Source: Anabaena sp. WA102
Lineage (GTDB): Bacteria > Cyanobacteriota > Cyanobacteriia > Cyanobacteriales > Nostocaceae
Reading direction: 5' to 3'
NCBI RefSeq assembly: GCF_001277295.1
Contig: NZ_CP011456.1
Location: 1,488,001-1,552,000 of the forward strand
Length of the DNA stretch: 64,000 bases
Made by a program: the position numbers and the translations under genes. The notes beneath the pieces were generated by a model. That model saw nothing but the letters and a program-made list of their open reading frames with translations, ran no database searches and was not told the DNA's origin. Shown here in pieces: positions 16,821 through 25,515 of the stretch; positions within the stretch are counted from its first letter, which is position 1; each line of letters begins with the position of its first letter.

Positions 16821-18971
16821 TCAACTAGACCATTTGAAATAAGACGTAAATATCAAATAGATTATTTTTAATAAAAATATTATACAAATTATCCAAAAGA
16901 AAAAATTTGATATAAAAATTTTCTTTAACAAATTTAAAGGATTATACTTTTTTTCAATTTCACTGAAATCACAGTTTAAATTAAATAAAACTTCGTTAGT
17001 TTGATCTAATATTTTATTGTATCCTAATAATCCCCATAGAATCAATGTACTTATAGGAGGAACTAAGCTAAATGTAAGAAATAATTGTGTCCATGTATAG
17101 GCACTTTTTGAAAAATTACTTGTATCCAATGTAGAAATAGCAATTTGAATCCCTAAAAATAGATTAAGATGCGGTTGAGTTTTTCGACCAAACTCTAAAT
17201 ATATTTGCTTTAATTGCTGAATAATTCCCTGATTAATCACAGAAATATCCTCAGCAGTATATTTTCCTGAATCCTTACTAATTTCTCCTAGATAGTTTTT
17301 ATATTCTTGCATTTTTAGACCAATCCGCTTACAATCTTCTATCACAATATTTATACTCAAATTGGCTAAAACAGAACCTATACAAATAAAGTTAATTAAG
17401 GAATATGGCAAATAACATATATAGGGTAGTAGATAACTATCAAAATATTCATTGTTGCTAACTTGATCATTTGCCAATAATTCATGAGGAGCATACCACA
17501 AGTGATGAAATAGCACAATAGTTAAAAATATTAAGGCTATAGAAAACATTACCTTGCGTCTGAAAACAAACTTTTTATCCAAGATCAAATGAATGACATC
17601 TTGCTTAAATTCATAACCTACTAAATACACTTCTAACATTAATAAAAAACAAGTACGAATAAATTCATATATCACTCCCATTCCATTTTGATTAAATGCA
17701 AGCTGCCAAGGGTTACTGTCAATTATTATATATGAAAAAGATAGTGATGTACCACTAATTACAGATAGAATAATTGCTATAGTTGCTAATACACCATGAC
17801 TCAAAAATTTGTTTAAAAATTTGATATTTTTTGAATCAGAATTTATCTCTGATGAGGGAGATACTGATATTAAAGATAATTGTTTATCAATCCAATCTTC
17901 ATTAAAAACTTTTTCATATATAGGGTTATAAATACTCATTTTTCCTTGTTGTTTAACTACCAGTCCTGACAATCTTAATGCCATTTTTTCCGGTGTATCA
18001 TCAGTATCTATGCTGTAACTTCTCAATATTTGTCTATAAATTTCTAACTTTTTATAAATAAGTTCCTTCTCCGCAATCAGCCGATTCCTAATAGTTCTTA
18101 AATGTTCCGGTTCGTCTTGAAATTCCCAATTTTTAATAATATAATTTTGCACTAGATTATTAATATTAGGCTTTCGGGTTTCAGCTTTTTCAATAATTAA
18201 TTTGCATAGTTTTTGAGTTAGAAATGGTTGTCCTCCAGTCCAATATAATATCTGTTCTAAAACAATTTCAGGATCATCTACCTTTTCAAGCAATCCTTGA
18301 GATAAAGATGGGATCACTTCTTGTATTTTGAACCCAGTCAACTCAATTGTTCTACCAATATTAAATGGTGTACCCATTTTATCCTTTAAATCTGATGGTG
18401 TTACCACTCCCAGTAAACAAAAAGTAACTCGTTTATATTCTGTTTTTTCTGCACGTTGATTATAGCAAGCACGAATAAATTCTAAAAATTCATCTTTAGT
18501 TTCTCTGTTAATTAGGTTATCAATTTCATCAATAAAAATAACAATATCTTGAGGTAATTTGGTTAATAAAACTTTGTCAATAAACTGACTTAATCGCTGC
18601 ACTGGTGACAAAAATATATGGTTTTCCCACCATTGAGAAAAAGTAGATGAGTCATCAAAAAAACCATTCCACAATTCAAAGGTTATACCCGCATAGAAAT
18701 TTTCAGCAGTGGATTCACAGCTACCAATAGTTGTCATATCAATGGAAGTACATCTTATTCCTGTATACTCAAGTTTTTCTCTAGTTTGTACCCGCAAGCT
18801 AGATTTTCCCATTTGTCGAGAATTGAACACACAACAAAAATCTCCATTTTTTAAACCTTGATACAGTTCTTCATCTGCTTGTCGTTTTACATAGCTGGGA
18901 ATGTCAGATGGTAAACTACCCCCAACTTTGTAATAATTAAAAGCTGACATAATTGATACGCCAGAGTTCAT
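16821..18971 (-). CDS. AAA_35-type ATPase with C-terminal multi-pass membrane domain
   Basis: This is a 716-residue protein. The N-terminal 360 residues match the AAA-like (AAA_35) family: YYKVGGSLPSDIPSYVKRQ, Walker A SRQMGKSS at 51-58, Walker B VIFIDEIDNL at 144-153, and the GGQPFLTQKLCKLI winged-helix region. The rest holds about six hydrophobic helices (for example TIAIILSVISG, TCFLLMLEVYL, VMFSIALIFLTIVLF, FFFWIICIIFLL) with a soluble segment between. AAA_35 domains usually sit in cyanobacterial signalling or conflict proteins fused to WD40, TPR or effector modules. A membrane effector half is less usual. Neighbours upstream are another AAA_35 gene and an HTH-TPR gene on the same strand. 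Codon use is very AT-rich compared with the housekeeping genes. Confidence 0.85.
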   Translation of the reverse strand: MNSGVSIMSAFNYYKVGGSLPSDIPSYVKRQADEELYQGLKNGDFCCVFNSRQMGKSSLRVQTREKLEYTGIRCTSIDMTTIGSCESTAENFYAGITFELWNGFFDDSSTFSQWWENHIFLSPVQRLSQFIDKVLLTKLPQDIVIFIDEIDNLINRETKDEFLEFIRACYNQRAEKTEYKRVTFCLLGVVTPSDLKDKMGTPFNIGRTIELTGFKIQEVIPSLSQGLLEKVDDPEIVLEQILYWTGGQPFLTQKLCKLIIEKAETRKPNINNLVQNYIIKNWEFQDEPEHLRTIRNRLIAEKELIYKKLEIYRQILRSYSIDTDDTPEKMALRLSGLVVKQQGKMSIYNPIYEKVFNEDWIDKQLSLISVSPSSEINSDSKNIKFLNKFLSHGVLATIAIILSVISGTSLSFSYIIIDSNPWQLAFNQNGMGVIYEFIRTCFLLMLEVYLVGYEFKQDVIHLILDKKFVFRRKVMFSIALIFLTIVLFHHLWYAPHELLANDQVSNNEYFDSYLLPYICYLPYSLINFICIGSVLANLSINIVIEDCKRIGLKMQEYKNYLGEISKDSGKYTAEDISVINQGIIQQLKQIYLEFGRKTQPHLNLFLGIQIAISTLDTSNFSKSAYTWTQLFLTFSLVPPISTLILWGLLGYNKILDQTNEVLFNLNCDFSEIEKKYNPLNLLKKIFISNFFFWIICIIFLLKIIYLIFTSYFKWSS

Positions 18972-19084
18972 TTGTGTGGATAATAAAAATTAATTGTTAC
19001 AACTTAGATGGGATTACTATATCACATTGAGGTAAGAATTCAGGTGGGGTGATAAGATCCCCGACTTCTTTTATTTAGAGAACT

Positions 19085-19227
19085 CCACAGAAAGAAATAC
19101 CCAATGTCATTCTGTTCGCGCAGCGTGGCGTTAGTCATATGAAACGAAGTGAAATGAAGCAATCGCCAGGGTTGTGATTGCTTCCCTTCCCTCCCAATGA
19201 CTGTAAATATTTTTGTCTAATTACTTA
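19085..19227. mobile_element. TA-target MITE (copy E1, inverted, one end diverged)
   Basis: The reverse complement begins TAAGTAATTAGACAAAAATA and continues through the same core as the four copies at 22799, 23044, 50276 and 50460 (ATTTACAGTCATTG, GAAGCAATCACAACC, ACGCCACGCTGCGC). The far end is diverged. It is flanked by the two arms of a GATCCCCGACTTC / GAAGTCGGGGATC repeat (19045-19063 and 19256-19274), so it probably split that element. Confidence 0.8.
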
Positions 19228-19315
19228 TTGTGTCCACAAATTATAAATTGATGTCAGAAGTCGGGGATCTGGGTATAAACGAGTGCTATAGCTGAATACT
19301 TACACATTGAGACTG

Positions 19316-20680
19316 TCAACTTTCCAACCTTTCTCCAAAATACTGACGGTACAACTCACAGCGAGGCATAACTTGATTATTTTGCCATTTAATTAGTCCT
19401 ATGCTGTACAATTGATATCCAAGTATGGAATCTAATTGTGCTGGTTCAGTAGTGCTAATAACCTTTGTGAATGCTGCTGCTAGTCTTGTATTTTCCCTGA
19501 GCATTCCCAATAGCCGACGTAAATGCTGAGTATAAATACCCACATCTGTAGGAGCATCTCGCAATAACTGTTTGATATCTCCCCACTTTCCGGGAGCAGG
19601 TTGAGCGAGGTGATAAAATGCTATCCGAACTAAATATGGATGACCTCCTATCATAGCCATCAATTTTTGCACTAAACTATGATTCCAATTAAGTTGATGA
19701 CGCTGTGCTAAATCTTGTACTTGTTCTGCGGTAAACTCCGTTAATTCTACTGGTTCTCCCACATTAAAAGGTGAATGGTTGATATCTAATAATCCATAAT
19801 TTTCGGTGGAATGCACCACAACTAATCGCAGTTGTTTCCAAATATCTCGATTATTAGCTTCTTCATGACAGCTTCGCAATAGTCCAAAAAAGTCTTGAGA
19901 AATTTGAGGGTAGTTAAAAACTCGATCTATTTCATCACAAGCTAACACTAAAGGACTATTAATTTCTTTAAGAATGTAGTTTTGTAGATAGGTTTTACAA
20001 CTAATTTTACTACCAATAGGCTGCTTCCAAAAATCATCAACCCGATCTGTAATCCCTAATTCTAGGCTAATGTACGTACAAAACCAACGTAAAAAATTAT
20101 CTAAATTGCTAAAGTTTGATTCATCTACATCTTGTAGATTTATGCGTACTGTTAGATAATCATATTTACGTGATTGAGCTAAAATTCTGTCAAGTAGTGA
20201 GGTTTTTCCCATCTGTCTTGGTGCTTTGATGCGAATAAGTGCAGCAGGTTGAGCGATCGCTTGATAACATAAAGATTCAATCGTATAATTTTGAGACTCA
20301 ATGGAGTATCGCTCTACATAAAAGGGAGAATTTAGGGATACTGGGTTATGAGGAAGTTCCAGTCTGTTCATAGATAAAACTATTTGTGGTGTTTTTCGTT
20401 TTTCTCTTTCCCGATACAGTGCTTGACGAAAATTACTTTTACTCACTGGTTCTCCAATAATATCTGTGAGCTTTTTCCATAATTTAGCACCAACATCATT
20501 TTGAATATATGTAGTAGTTAAATGTAGTGCTGTAGCAATATCTTCATACCTTTTCCCTTCCCAACTTCCTTTGAGTACCTGTACTTCCACATCGCTTAGA
20601 TGTTTGTCAGTATATTTCCATACAATTTCATCCACAAATTCTTGAATTTGCTCCCAAGATATATCTACTTTGAAAGACAT
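19316..20680 (-). CDS. Helical N-terminal domain plus AAA_35 ATPase
   Basis: This protein has about 454 residues from the ATG at 20680. An upstream TTG opens the frame but has no ribosome-binding site. The first 100 residues form a DNA-binding-like helical domain with the pattern YEDIATALHLTTTYIQND..LWKKLTDIIGEPVSKSNFRQAL. The same pattern opens the gene at 23661. Residues 130-430 are an AAA_35 ATPase with Walker A APRQMGKTSLL, Walker B LACDEIDRVF and a sensor/winged-helix end (GGHPYLVRIAFYHL). No effector domain follows, so it may work with a separate partner. The family occurs in cyanobacterial STAND-like regulators, where the N-terminal module is linked to vWA/MoxR-associated systems (recalled, not checked). 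Confidence 0.85.
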   Translation of the reverse strand: MSFKVDISWEQIQEFVDEIVWKYTDKHLSDVEVQVLKGSWEGKRYEDIATALHLTTTYIQNDVGAKLWKKLTDIIGEPVSKSNFRQALYREREKRKTPQIVLSMNRLELPHNPVSLNSPFYVERYSIESQNYTIESLCYQAIAQPAALIRIKAPRQMGKTSLLDRILAQSRKYDYLTVRINLQDVDESNFSNLDNFLRWFCTYISLELGITDRVDDFWKQPIGSKISCKTYLQNYILKEINSPLVLACDEIDRVFNYPQISQDFFGLLRSCHEEANNRDIWKQLRLVVVHSTENYGLLDINHSPFNVGEPVELTEFTAEQVQDLAQRHQLNWNHSLVQKLMAMIGGHPYLVRIAFYHLAQPAPGKWGDIKQLLRDAPTDVGIYTQHLRRLLGMLRENTRLAAAFTKVISTTEPAQLDSILGYQLYSIGLIKWQNNQVMPRCELYRQYFGERLES

Positions 20681-20761
20681 AAATAATATACATAAAATCA
20701 ATGTTCATTATTTTACCGTAATTTGATTATTGGATCAAGCAATTATCCTAATTTATGGGTC

Positions 20762-20794
20762 AGATCCCCGACTTCTTTAAGAAGTCGGGGATCT
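20762..20794. repeat. Palindromic repeat AGATCCCCGACTTC/GAAGTCGGGGATCT
   Basis: Perfect arms are separated by TTTAA. The same palindrome family occurs split or whole at 19045-19274, 22705-22735, 24979-25011, 51580-51642 and 55255-55287. It lies upstream of the HTH-AAA_35 gene. Confidence 0.85.
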
Positions 20795-21180
20795 TGGGGA
20801 TCTTATTGTTCTACCTTACTTTTCCCTACTTTTTAATTAATAAATATAACTCCCACTTATTTTTTACTACTGATTTGAGTTTAAATTGCTGCTAAACCTA
20901 GATAAATATTCCCTATTTTTTAGTGTTTGAACTTTCTCCAAATCCACCCATAATAAAAACATCAAATCAAAAGATATGAAACAAGAAACTTAAACAGCAA
21001 AATGGGTACCCTCGCTTCTTCTTGATTTATTCATCAATTAATCTCAATGGAGAAATGAGCCATGATATTTACATTATCAATGATAGGAAACATTATTAAT
21101 GGTGATGATGAGGATGATGATCCAATCGTTCCTCCCAATTGATATTATATCGAAAAAAATTACAGCGATTTTCCTATTTA

Positions 21181-21504
21181 TTAGGACTTACGCAAAATAT
21201 CTCTCAGAGGATGTTTTTAAAGTGGTATCCCGTAATTTTCATCACATTGTTACCCCCCTTTATAAGGGGAAAGGGGGGTAATTTAACTTGTGTCTACACG
21301 ATAGCTTGTAAAGGGGGGAAACAATAAAAATCCAGTTCCCTCCCCTTTATAAGGGGAGGGTTAGGGAGGGGTAAAACATTTGATACAACAATCATGACTT
21401 TTCAAACAACCTCTTAAACTCTCTTTCCATCGTGTCCTTCGTTCCTATCCCTGCGGGACGCTACGCGAACGTGGTTCATTCTTTTGTGACTTGTGCGTAA
21501 GTCA
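21181..21504. mobile_element. MITE with TTAGGACTTACGCA ends, containing nested copy C (21207-21413)
   Basis: The outer ends are TTAGGACTTACGCA (21181) and TGCGTAAGTC (21493), the same ends as the element at 31668-31834. Inside, 21207-21413 is a 207-bp copy of the GAGGATGTTT family (left GAGGATGTTTTTAAAGTGG, right complement GAGGTTGTTTGAAAAGTCA). A REP-like run CCTATCCCTGCGGGACGCTA follows. Short plus-strand ORFs across this block are repeat sequence only. Confidence 0.75.
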
Positions 21505-21507
21505 TAT

Positions 21508-22542
21508 TTATATCGCTGTTTCCATAATATTTCTCATAGCATCAAGTTTCCAAATTTCTAGTTCTGGTAAATGCCATTGAACACTTTTTAATTCTTGCTC
21601 TTGGGAATAAGATTCTAAGAATTTTCTCCAGAATATTAGAGAATTTTCTTTATCTCCTACTGCTGCTTGGACTTGTGCTAATAAACAATAGGCTGGAACA
21701 TAATCATTTTCCAATTCTAAAGATATGAATAAATGCTGTTTTGCTTGTTCATAAAAATTTTGCTGAAAATAAGCCCAACCAAGGTTTTTATGTAATGCAG
21801 CTTTGACTGTATGATCTTTAACCTTTGATAAAATTGGCGAAATCATTTCCACAGCAGCAGAACTATTTCCTTGTAAAATTTCCAATCGAGCTAAATTATT
21901 AATTGCAGCTTCTCCAGCCCGATTTTGATATTGCATAGCAATTTTATAATGTTCACAAGCTTGAGTCCAATGATCTATTTTTTCGTAGGTTGCTCCCAAA
22001 TTATAATGAGCCGCTGCTAAATCAGGTTTAAATTCAATTGCTAATTTTAAATAGGATAAAGCTGTGTTAAAATCACTATTCAAATAGTGTTGATATCCGG
22101 TTTTATTCAGAGATTTAGCAATTTGTTTCTTCTCCTGCTCATTGCAATTAAAACGCAGTATAAATTTCTTAAATTCTTCATTTATAGGTTGGTTGACTGA
22201 TAGTAATTGTAATATAAATTCGCAGATATTATTGTCATCTTTATCTGTAATTTCTGCTACTTTATCTGTAAATTTAAGCTGATATTCAGTTAGTAAGTTA
22301 GGCTTATACTTAGCAACCAGTGTCACTAACTCTGAGCGTTTGTAGCGGCGACTATCAGTATGTTCACTCCTCAGTCCAAATTTTTCACATATTCTTTCAA
22401 TATGTTTTCTGACTGTAGGCTCTCCAATTTCCATAGCTACTGCTATATCTGCATCTGTTTCACCCGCTAATATCCTTTGCAAGACTTCCTTTGGTCTGGT
22501 TGTCAGGTTTTCAAATATAAGTTCAAACTGTTGTTGGTTCAT
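21508..22542 (-). CDS. HTH-TPR regulatory protein
   Basis: This is a 344-residue protein. The first 75 residues are a LuxR/GerE-like helix-turn-helix (RPKEVLQRILAGETDADIAV, then EPTVRKHIERICEKFGL). Residues 140-320 contain five to six TPR repeats, for example AAAHYNLGATYEKIDHWTQA and AALHKNLGWAYFQQNFYEQA. There is no membrane segment. Such HTH-TPR proteins act as cytoplasmic regulators or adaptors; the target is unknown. It is on the same strand as the two AAA_35 genes, separated from the nearest by a MITE block of about 830 bp. It may belong to one regulatory cluster, but no cotranscription can be shown. Confidence 0.85.
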   Translation of the reverse strand: MNQQQFELIFENLTTRPKEVLQRILAGETDADIAVAMEIGEPTVRKHIERICEKFGLRSEHTDSRRYKRSELVTLVAKYKPNLLTEYQLKFTDKVAEITDKDDNNICEFILQLLSVNQPINEEFKKFILRFNCNEQEKKQIAKSLNKTGYQHYLNSDFNTALSYLKLAIEFKPDLAAAHYNLGATYEKIDHWTQACEHYKIAMQYQNRAGEAAINNLARLEILQGNSSAAVEMISPILSKVKDHTVKAALHKNLGWAYFQQNFYEQAKQHLFISLELENDYVPAYCLLAQVQAAVGDKENSLIFWRKFLESYSQEQELKSVQWHLPELEIWKLDAMRNIMETAI

Positions 22543-22798
22543 CTTTTGATTATACCAGGATTTTATTCACAGACGTGACTATTTTTATTAAAATTATTCC
22601 TAACTTCTATATAGGGTTTGCTGATAGCGTAGCGTAAGCCATAAAAGTCGTCTGTGAGGGCATTTTTTTGTAAGAATGTTGACCTTTTTGCTGAAATATC
22701 CTCCACTGCTTAGAGAAGTCGGGGATCTGAAACTCCCGACGTATGGCTATGCTACGCAAGCTATACTCAAAACTGCTAGAAGCTGGACCTTTTTATCA

Positions 22799-22950
22799 TA
22801 AGTAATTGGACAAAAATATTTACAGTCATTGCGAGCGAAGCGAAGCAATCACAACCCTTGCGATTGCTTCATTTTACTTCGTTCCATATGGCTAACGCCA
22901 CGCTGCGCTTACGCAATGACATTGTGTAATTAATTCTGTCCCACTACTTA
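22799..22950. mobile_element. TA-target MITE (copy E2)
   Basis: This 148-bp element (AGTAATTGGACAAAAATATT ... ATTCTGTCCCACTACT) is flanked by TA on both sides. The matching empty site is in the related element at 52590-52591 (reverse strand TTATCATACAAAGAAC). Terminal inverted repeats of about 24 bp (AGTAATTGGACA / AGTAGTGGGACA ...) contain a few mismatches. Confidence 0.9.
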
Positions 22951-23043
22951 CAAAGAACAAGTTCAAAGCCTCTCCAGTATTAAATATTATTCCTTTTCCC
23001 TCTCCTCTTAGGAGAGGGTTAGGGAGAGGTGCGGGGAGAGGTT

Positions 23044-23195
23044 TAAGTAATTGGACCAAAATATTTACAGTCATTGTGAGCGAAGCGAAGCAATCACAAC
23101 CCTTGCGATTGCTTCATTTCACTTCGTTCCATATGGCTAACGCCACGCAACGCTTACGCAATGACATTGTGTAATTAATTCTGTCCCACTACTTA
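23044..23195. mobile_element. TA-target MITE (copy E3)
   Basis: This copy has the same 148-bp length and ends as E2 and is flanked by TA. It lies only 93 bp from E2 inside the same host element. The internal sequence contains two GAAGCGAAGC-type and GGCTAACGCCACGC-type palindromes. Confidence 0.9.
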
Positions 23196-23392
23196 CCAGA
23201 GGGGTTTCATATTTGGTTAAACTATTAACCGTTTTCAGTAAGTAGGTGAACAGAAAATTTAAAGGTATGTGAAGAAAAGTAAAATCACTCAAAACTCTCT
23301 TCCTCTTCCCTGTTCCCTGTTCCCTTGCCCCAACGACAATTTTTAACGCCCACCTACTTGTATCAAAATCAAATAGGAGCCTAGGGACTTCC

Positions 23393-23508
23393 AATTAAAA
23401 AAATACCCAAAAATTTCTTGTGGTGGGGGACGAAAAGCCCGCTAATCATCAAGGACGGGCAGGATGCCCATCCCACAAAATTGGGTAATTTATTTTTTGG
23501 TGTTCCCC
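23393..23508. repeat. Dispersed repeat (copy 2 of the 1326-1507 element)
   Basis: It runs from GGACTTCCAATTAAAAAAAT to TTTTTTGGTGTTCCCC and matches 1326-1507 except that it lacks the 47-base insertion present there. CGGGCAGGATGCCCATCCC is uninterrupted here. Confidence 0.85.
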
Positions 23509-23660
23509 TATATTTAAAATTTACTTTTATGCGTTGACAACGACGAGGTTTTTATGTCACTATTGTGACTAAATAAATATGTCACAAGAACCAAATCACG
23601 CACTCCGTATAATACAACAATCAACTCACCCTTGTAATACTAACTTTGCCAAAAGAGTAA

Positions 23661-24224
23661 ATGACCCTTGAAGAAGTGATAATTACGGATAGAGAAGCTC
23701 TTGTACTAGTTGAACAGTTATTAAAGCGGGGACGCTTGAGAACAGTTCAAGAGATTGTATTCCGTCAGTCTTGGACTGGACAGACGTACTTAGACATGGC
23801 TATAGATTCCGATTACGATCTTGGTTACATTAAAGACGTTGGCTCAGAACTATGGCGATCGCTCTCCCAAGCTTTAGGAGAAAAAGTCACCAAAAGCAAC
23901 CTGCACAAAGTCTTGAAGCGAATTATACAGGAACAAGAAATCAGCAATAGTAAACAACAATTTAATAGACATATTAGCATTTTTAAGCCGATGGCTTTTA
24001 GTCCTGACGCTCAATTTATTGCAAGTGCTAACAATGACCATATAGTTAAAGTATGGCATCTAGCCACAGGAAAATGTGTGCAAACTCTAGAAGGACATAA
24101 TGCTTGTGTATGGAGTGTTGCTTTTCATCCCACAGAGCAAATCTTAGCCACAGCAAGTGAAGATAACACAATCAAGTTGTGGAATCTGGAAACTGGATGC
24201 TGTGTACAAACTTTGAAAGTCTAA
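23661..24224 (+). pseudogene. Internally deleted HTH-(ATPase)-WD40 gene: N-terminal domain joined to two WD40 repeats
   Basis: This is a 187-codon frame. Residues 1-90 hold the same helical domain as the AAA_35 gene at 19316 (TYLDMAIDSDYDLGYIKDVG, then LWRSLSQALGEKVTKSNLHK). From about residue 110 two WD40 repeats follow (FSPDAQFIASANNDHIVKVW and SVAFHPTEQILATASEDNTI), ending TLKV. Full-length relatives place an NB-ARC, NACHT or AAA ATPase of several hundred residues between these parts and have seven or more WD40 repeats. Both the ATPase and most blades are missing, so this is a deletion remnant that stays in frame. It converges on the LON-domain gene with 12 bp between stops. Confidence 0.7.
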
Positions 24225-24236
24225 AGTTTGGTCAGT

Positions 24237-24887
24237 TTATTCCATCTCATTAAACGTATCTTTAAGCACAGAACGCGCTGCTAAATGATTACGAGTAGAA
24301 GTGAGAATTTCCGCTTCTCGTTCTAAACGAGCAACTGTATCCTGGATTTCTAATAATGCTTGCTGTTCGGGAGCAACACCATAGAGATTACTCGCTATCC
24401 AATAAGATAGTTCTGTGGGTAAATCTGGTAAATCGTTTGGTAATTCAATTTCTTGTTCTGTTAACTTGGACGAAAGACGAACTACATCCCGCAATAGTTG
24501 TTCTACATCTGAAGCTAAAGGACGTAAATCCTTAGCTGGCGGTTGATCTTCAATCCATTCTACCAAACCGACGCGATAGGGCTTTTCGCGGACATATTCT
24601 AACACCCGAAATCTTTGTTGTCCTAAAGCTAATAGCTTGATTCTGTCATCGGGTAGCCGCTGATAATGAAGAATTTCCGCACAACAACCAACATTAGCAA
24701 TTGTCCCCTTGGTGGGATCAATCATCAATACGCCGAATCGGCGATCGCTCTCCAAAATCGTATTCATCATGATTCTGTAGCGAAATTCAAAGATATGTAG
24801 AGGTAATGGTCTAGTCGGAAATAGAACCACTTCGGGTAATGGGAATAGAGGTAGTTCACGCACTGCAATTTTAGAGGAAGATGTCAT
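24237..24887 (-). CDS. LON peptidase N-terminal (substrate-binding) domain protein
   Basis: This 216-residue protein consists of the LON substrate-binding domain alone, without ATPase or protease parts. Visible motifs are ELPLFPLPEVVLFPTRPLPLH, FEFRYRIMMN, RRFGVLMID, the Cys pair GCCAEI and LPDDRIKLLALGQQRFRV. The C-terminal helices follow (DLPTELSYWIASNLYGV, LLEIQDTVARLEREAEIL). Such stand-alone LON-domain proteins are conserved in cyanobacteria; the role is not established, though protein quality control is assumed. It lies downstream of the str operon on the same strand, separated by a terminator-like palindrome. Confidence 0.92.
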   Translation of the reverse strand: MTSSSKIAVRELPLFPLPEVVLFPTRPLPLHIFEFRYRIMMNTILESDRRFGVLMIDPTKGTIANVGCCAEILHYQRLPDDRIKLLALGQQRFRVLEYVREKPYRVGLVEWIEDQPPAKDLRPLASDVEQLLRDVVRLSSKLTEQEIELPNDLPDLPTELSYWIASNLYGVAPEQQALLEIQDTVARLEREAEILTSTRNHLAARSVLKDTFNEME

Positions 24888-24978
24888 GGTTATTTGAGTA
24901 TAAATTGTATTCTTAAAGTATTATATTGTTCTCTAATTTACCCGCACTTTGTTTATATTTTATCATTAAGAAAACAAG

Positions 24979-25011
24979 AGATCCCCGACTTTTCTAAAAA
25001 GTCGGGGATCT
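24979..25011 (-). terminator. Palindrome at the end of the str operon, probable terminator
   Basis: On the minus strand AGATCCCCGACTTTTTAGAAAAGTCGGGGATCT is a perfect long hairpin just after rpsJ and is followed by CTTGTTTTCTT. It belongs to the dispersed GATCCCCGACTTC family, so a repeat may have been taken up as terminator. Confidence 0.6.
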
Positions 25012-25033
25012 TATTTATTGACTAATGACAAAC

Positions 25034-25351
25034 TTACAATTTGACTTCAATATCTACACCAGAAGGTAAATCTAGCTTCATGAGTGCATCAATAGTTTTA
25101 GAAGAAGGCTGGTAAATGTCAATAATCCGGCGATGGGTGCGGGTTTCAAAGTGTTCGCGGGAATCTTTATCTACGTGAGGCGATCGCAGTACGCAATATA
25201 TCTTGCGTTTTGTGGGTAAAGGAATTGGTCCGATAGCTGTGGCGTTGGTACGGTTAGCGGTGTCTACAATCTTCTCGCAAGATGTATCTAATAAACGTCG
25301 GTCAAATGCCTTCAAGCGAATTCTAATCTTCTGCTGCTGTAGAGTTGCCAT
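25034..25351 (-). CDS. rpsJ: 30S ribosomal protein S10
   Basis: This 105-residue protein has typical S10 motifs: IRIRLKAFDRRLLDTSCEKIV, GPIPLPTKRKIYCVLRSPH and the end GVDIEVKL. It belongs to the 30S head and doubles as NusE in antitermination complexes. It follows tuf as the last gene of the str cluster, the usual cyanobacterial order (rpsL-rpsG-fusA-tuf-rpsJ). A hairpin with a T-rich flank lies between tuf and rpsJ, so partial termination or a separate promoter is possible. Confidence 0.98.
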   Translation of the reverse strand: MATLQQQKIRIRLKAFDRRLLDTSCEKIVDTANRTNATAIGPIPLPTKRKIYCVLRSPHVDKDSREHFETRTHRRIIDIYQPSSKTIDALMKLDLPSGVDIEVKL

Positions 25352-25456
25352 GTTTAGTTTTCCAGGTTCGGTAAATTTTAGACTTTAGATTTTAGATTTT
25401 TAGATGTTAAATTCCATCCCAAATCTGAAATTTAAAATTGTTTATGGGAATAGAAA

Positions 25457-25488
25457 GGAGCAGAGATTATATAATTCATCTCTACTCC
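25457..25488 (-). terminator. Hairpin between tuf and rpsJ
   Basis: GGAGCAGAGAT and ATCTCTACTCC pair with one mismatch around a 10-base AT-rich loop. The minus strand continues TTTCTATT and the plus strand TTTTG, so it could terminate in either direction. It lies 28 bp after the tuf stop. Confidence 0.5.
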
Positions 25489-25515
25489 TTTTGAATAAGA
25501 GCAAAAAGGTGAGTG

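Larger units (their letters stand above)
22705..23360. mobile_element. Decayed AAGTAGGTG-end MITE split by two TA-target MITEs
   Basis: This is a rearranged reverse-oriented relative of the element at 52471-52721. It shares ACTCAAAACNGCTAGAAGCT, CAAAGAACAAGTTCAAAGCC and GGGTTTCATATTTGGTTAAA. It is interrupted at 22799-22950 and again at 23044-23195 by E copies. The right part carries TAAGTAGGTGAACAG (23239) and CGCCCACCTACTTG (ends 23360). ORFs at 22892-23074 and 23137-23394 are repeat artefacts. Confidence 0.7.

Noticed and set aside
22892..23394. Two ORFs of 60 and 85 codons
   Set aside because: They lie in MITE sequence and share the same repeat-encoded C-terminus.
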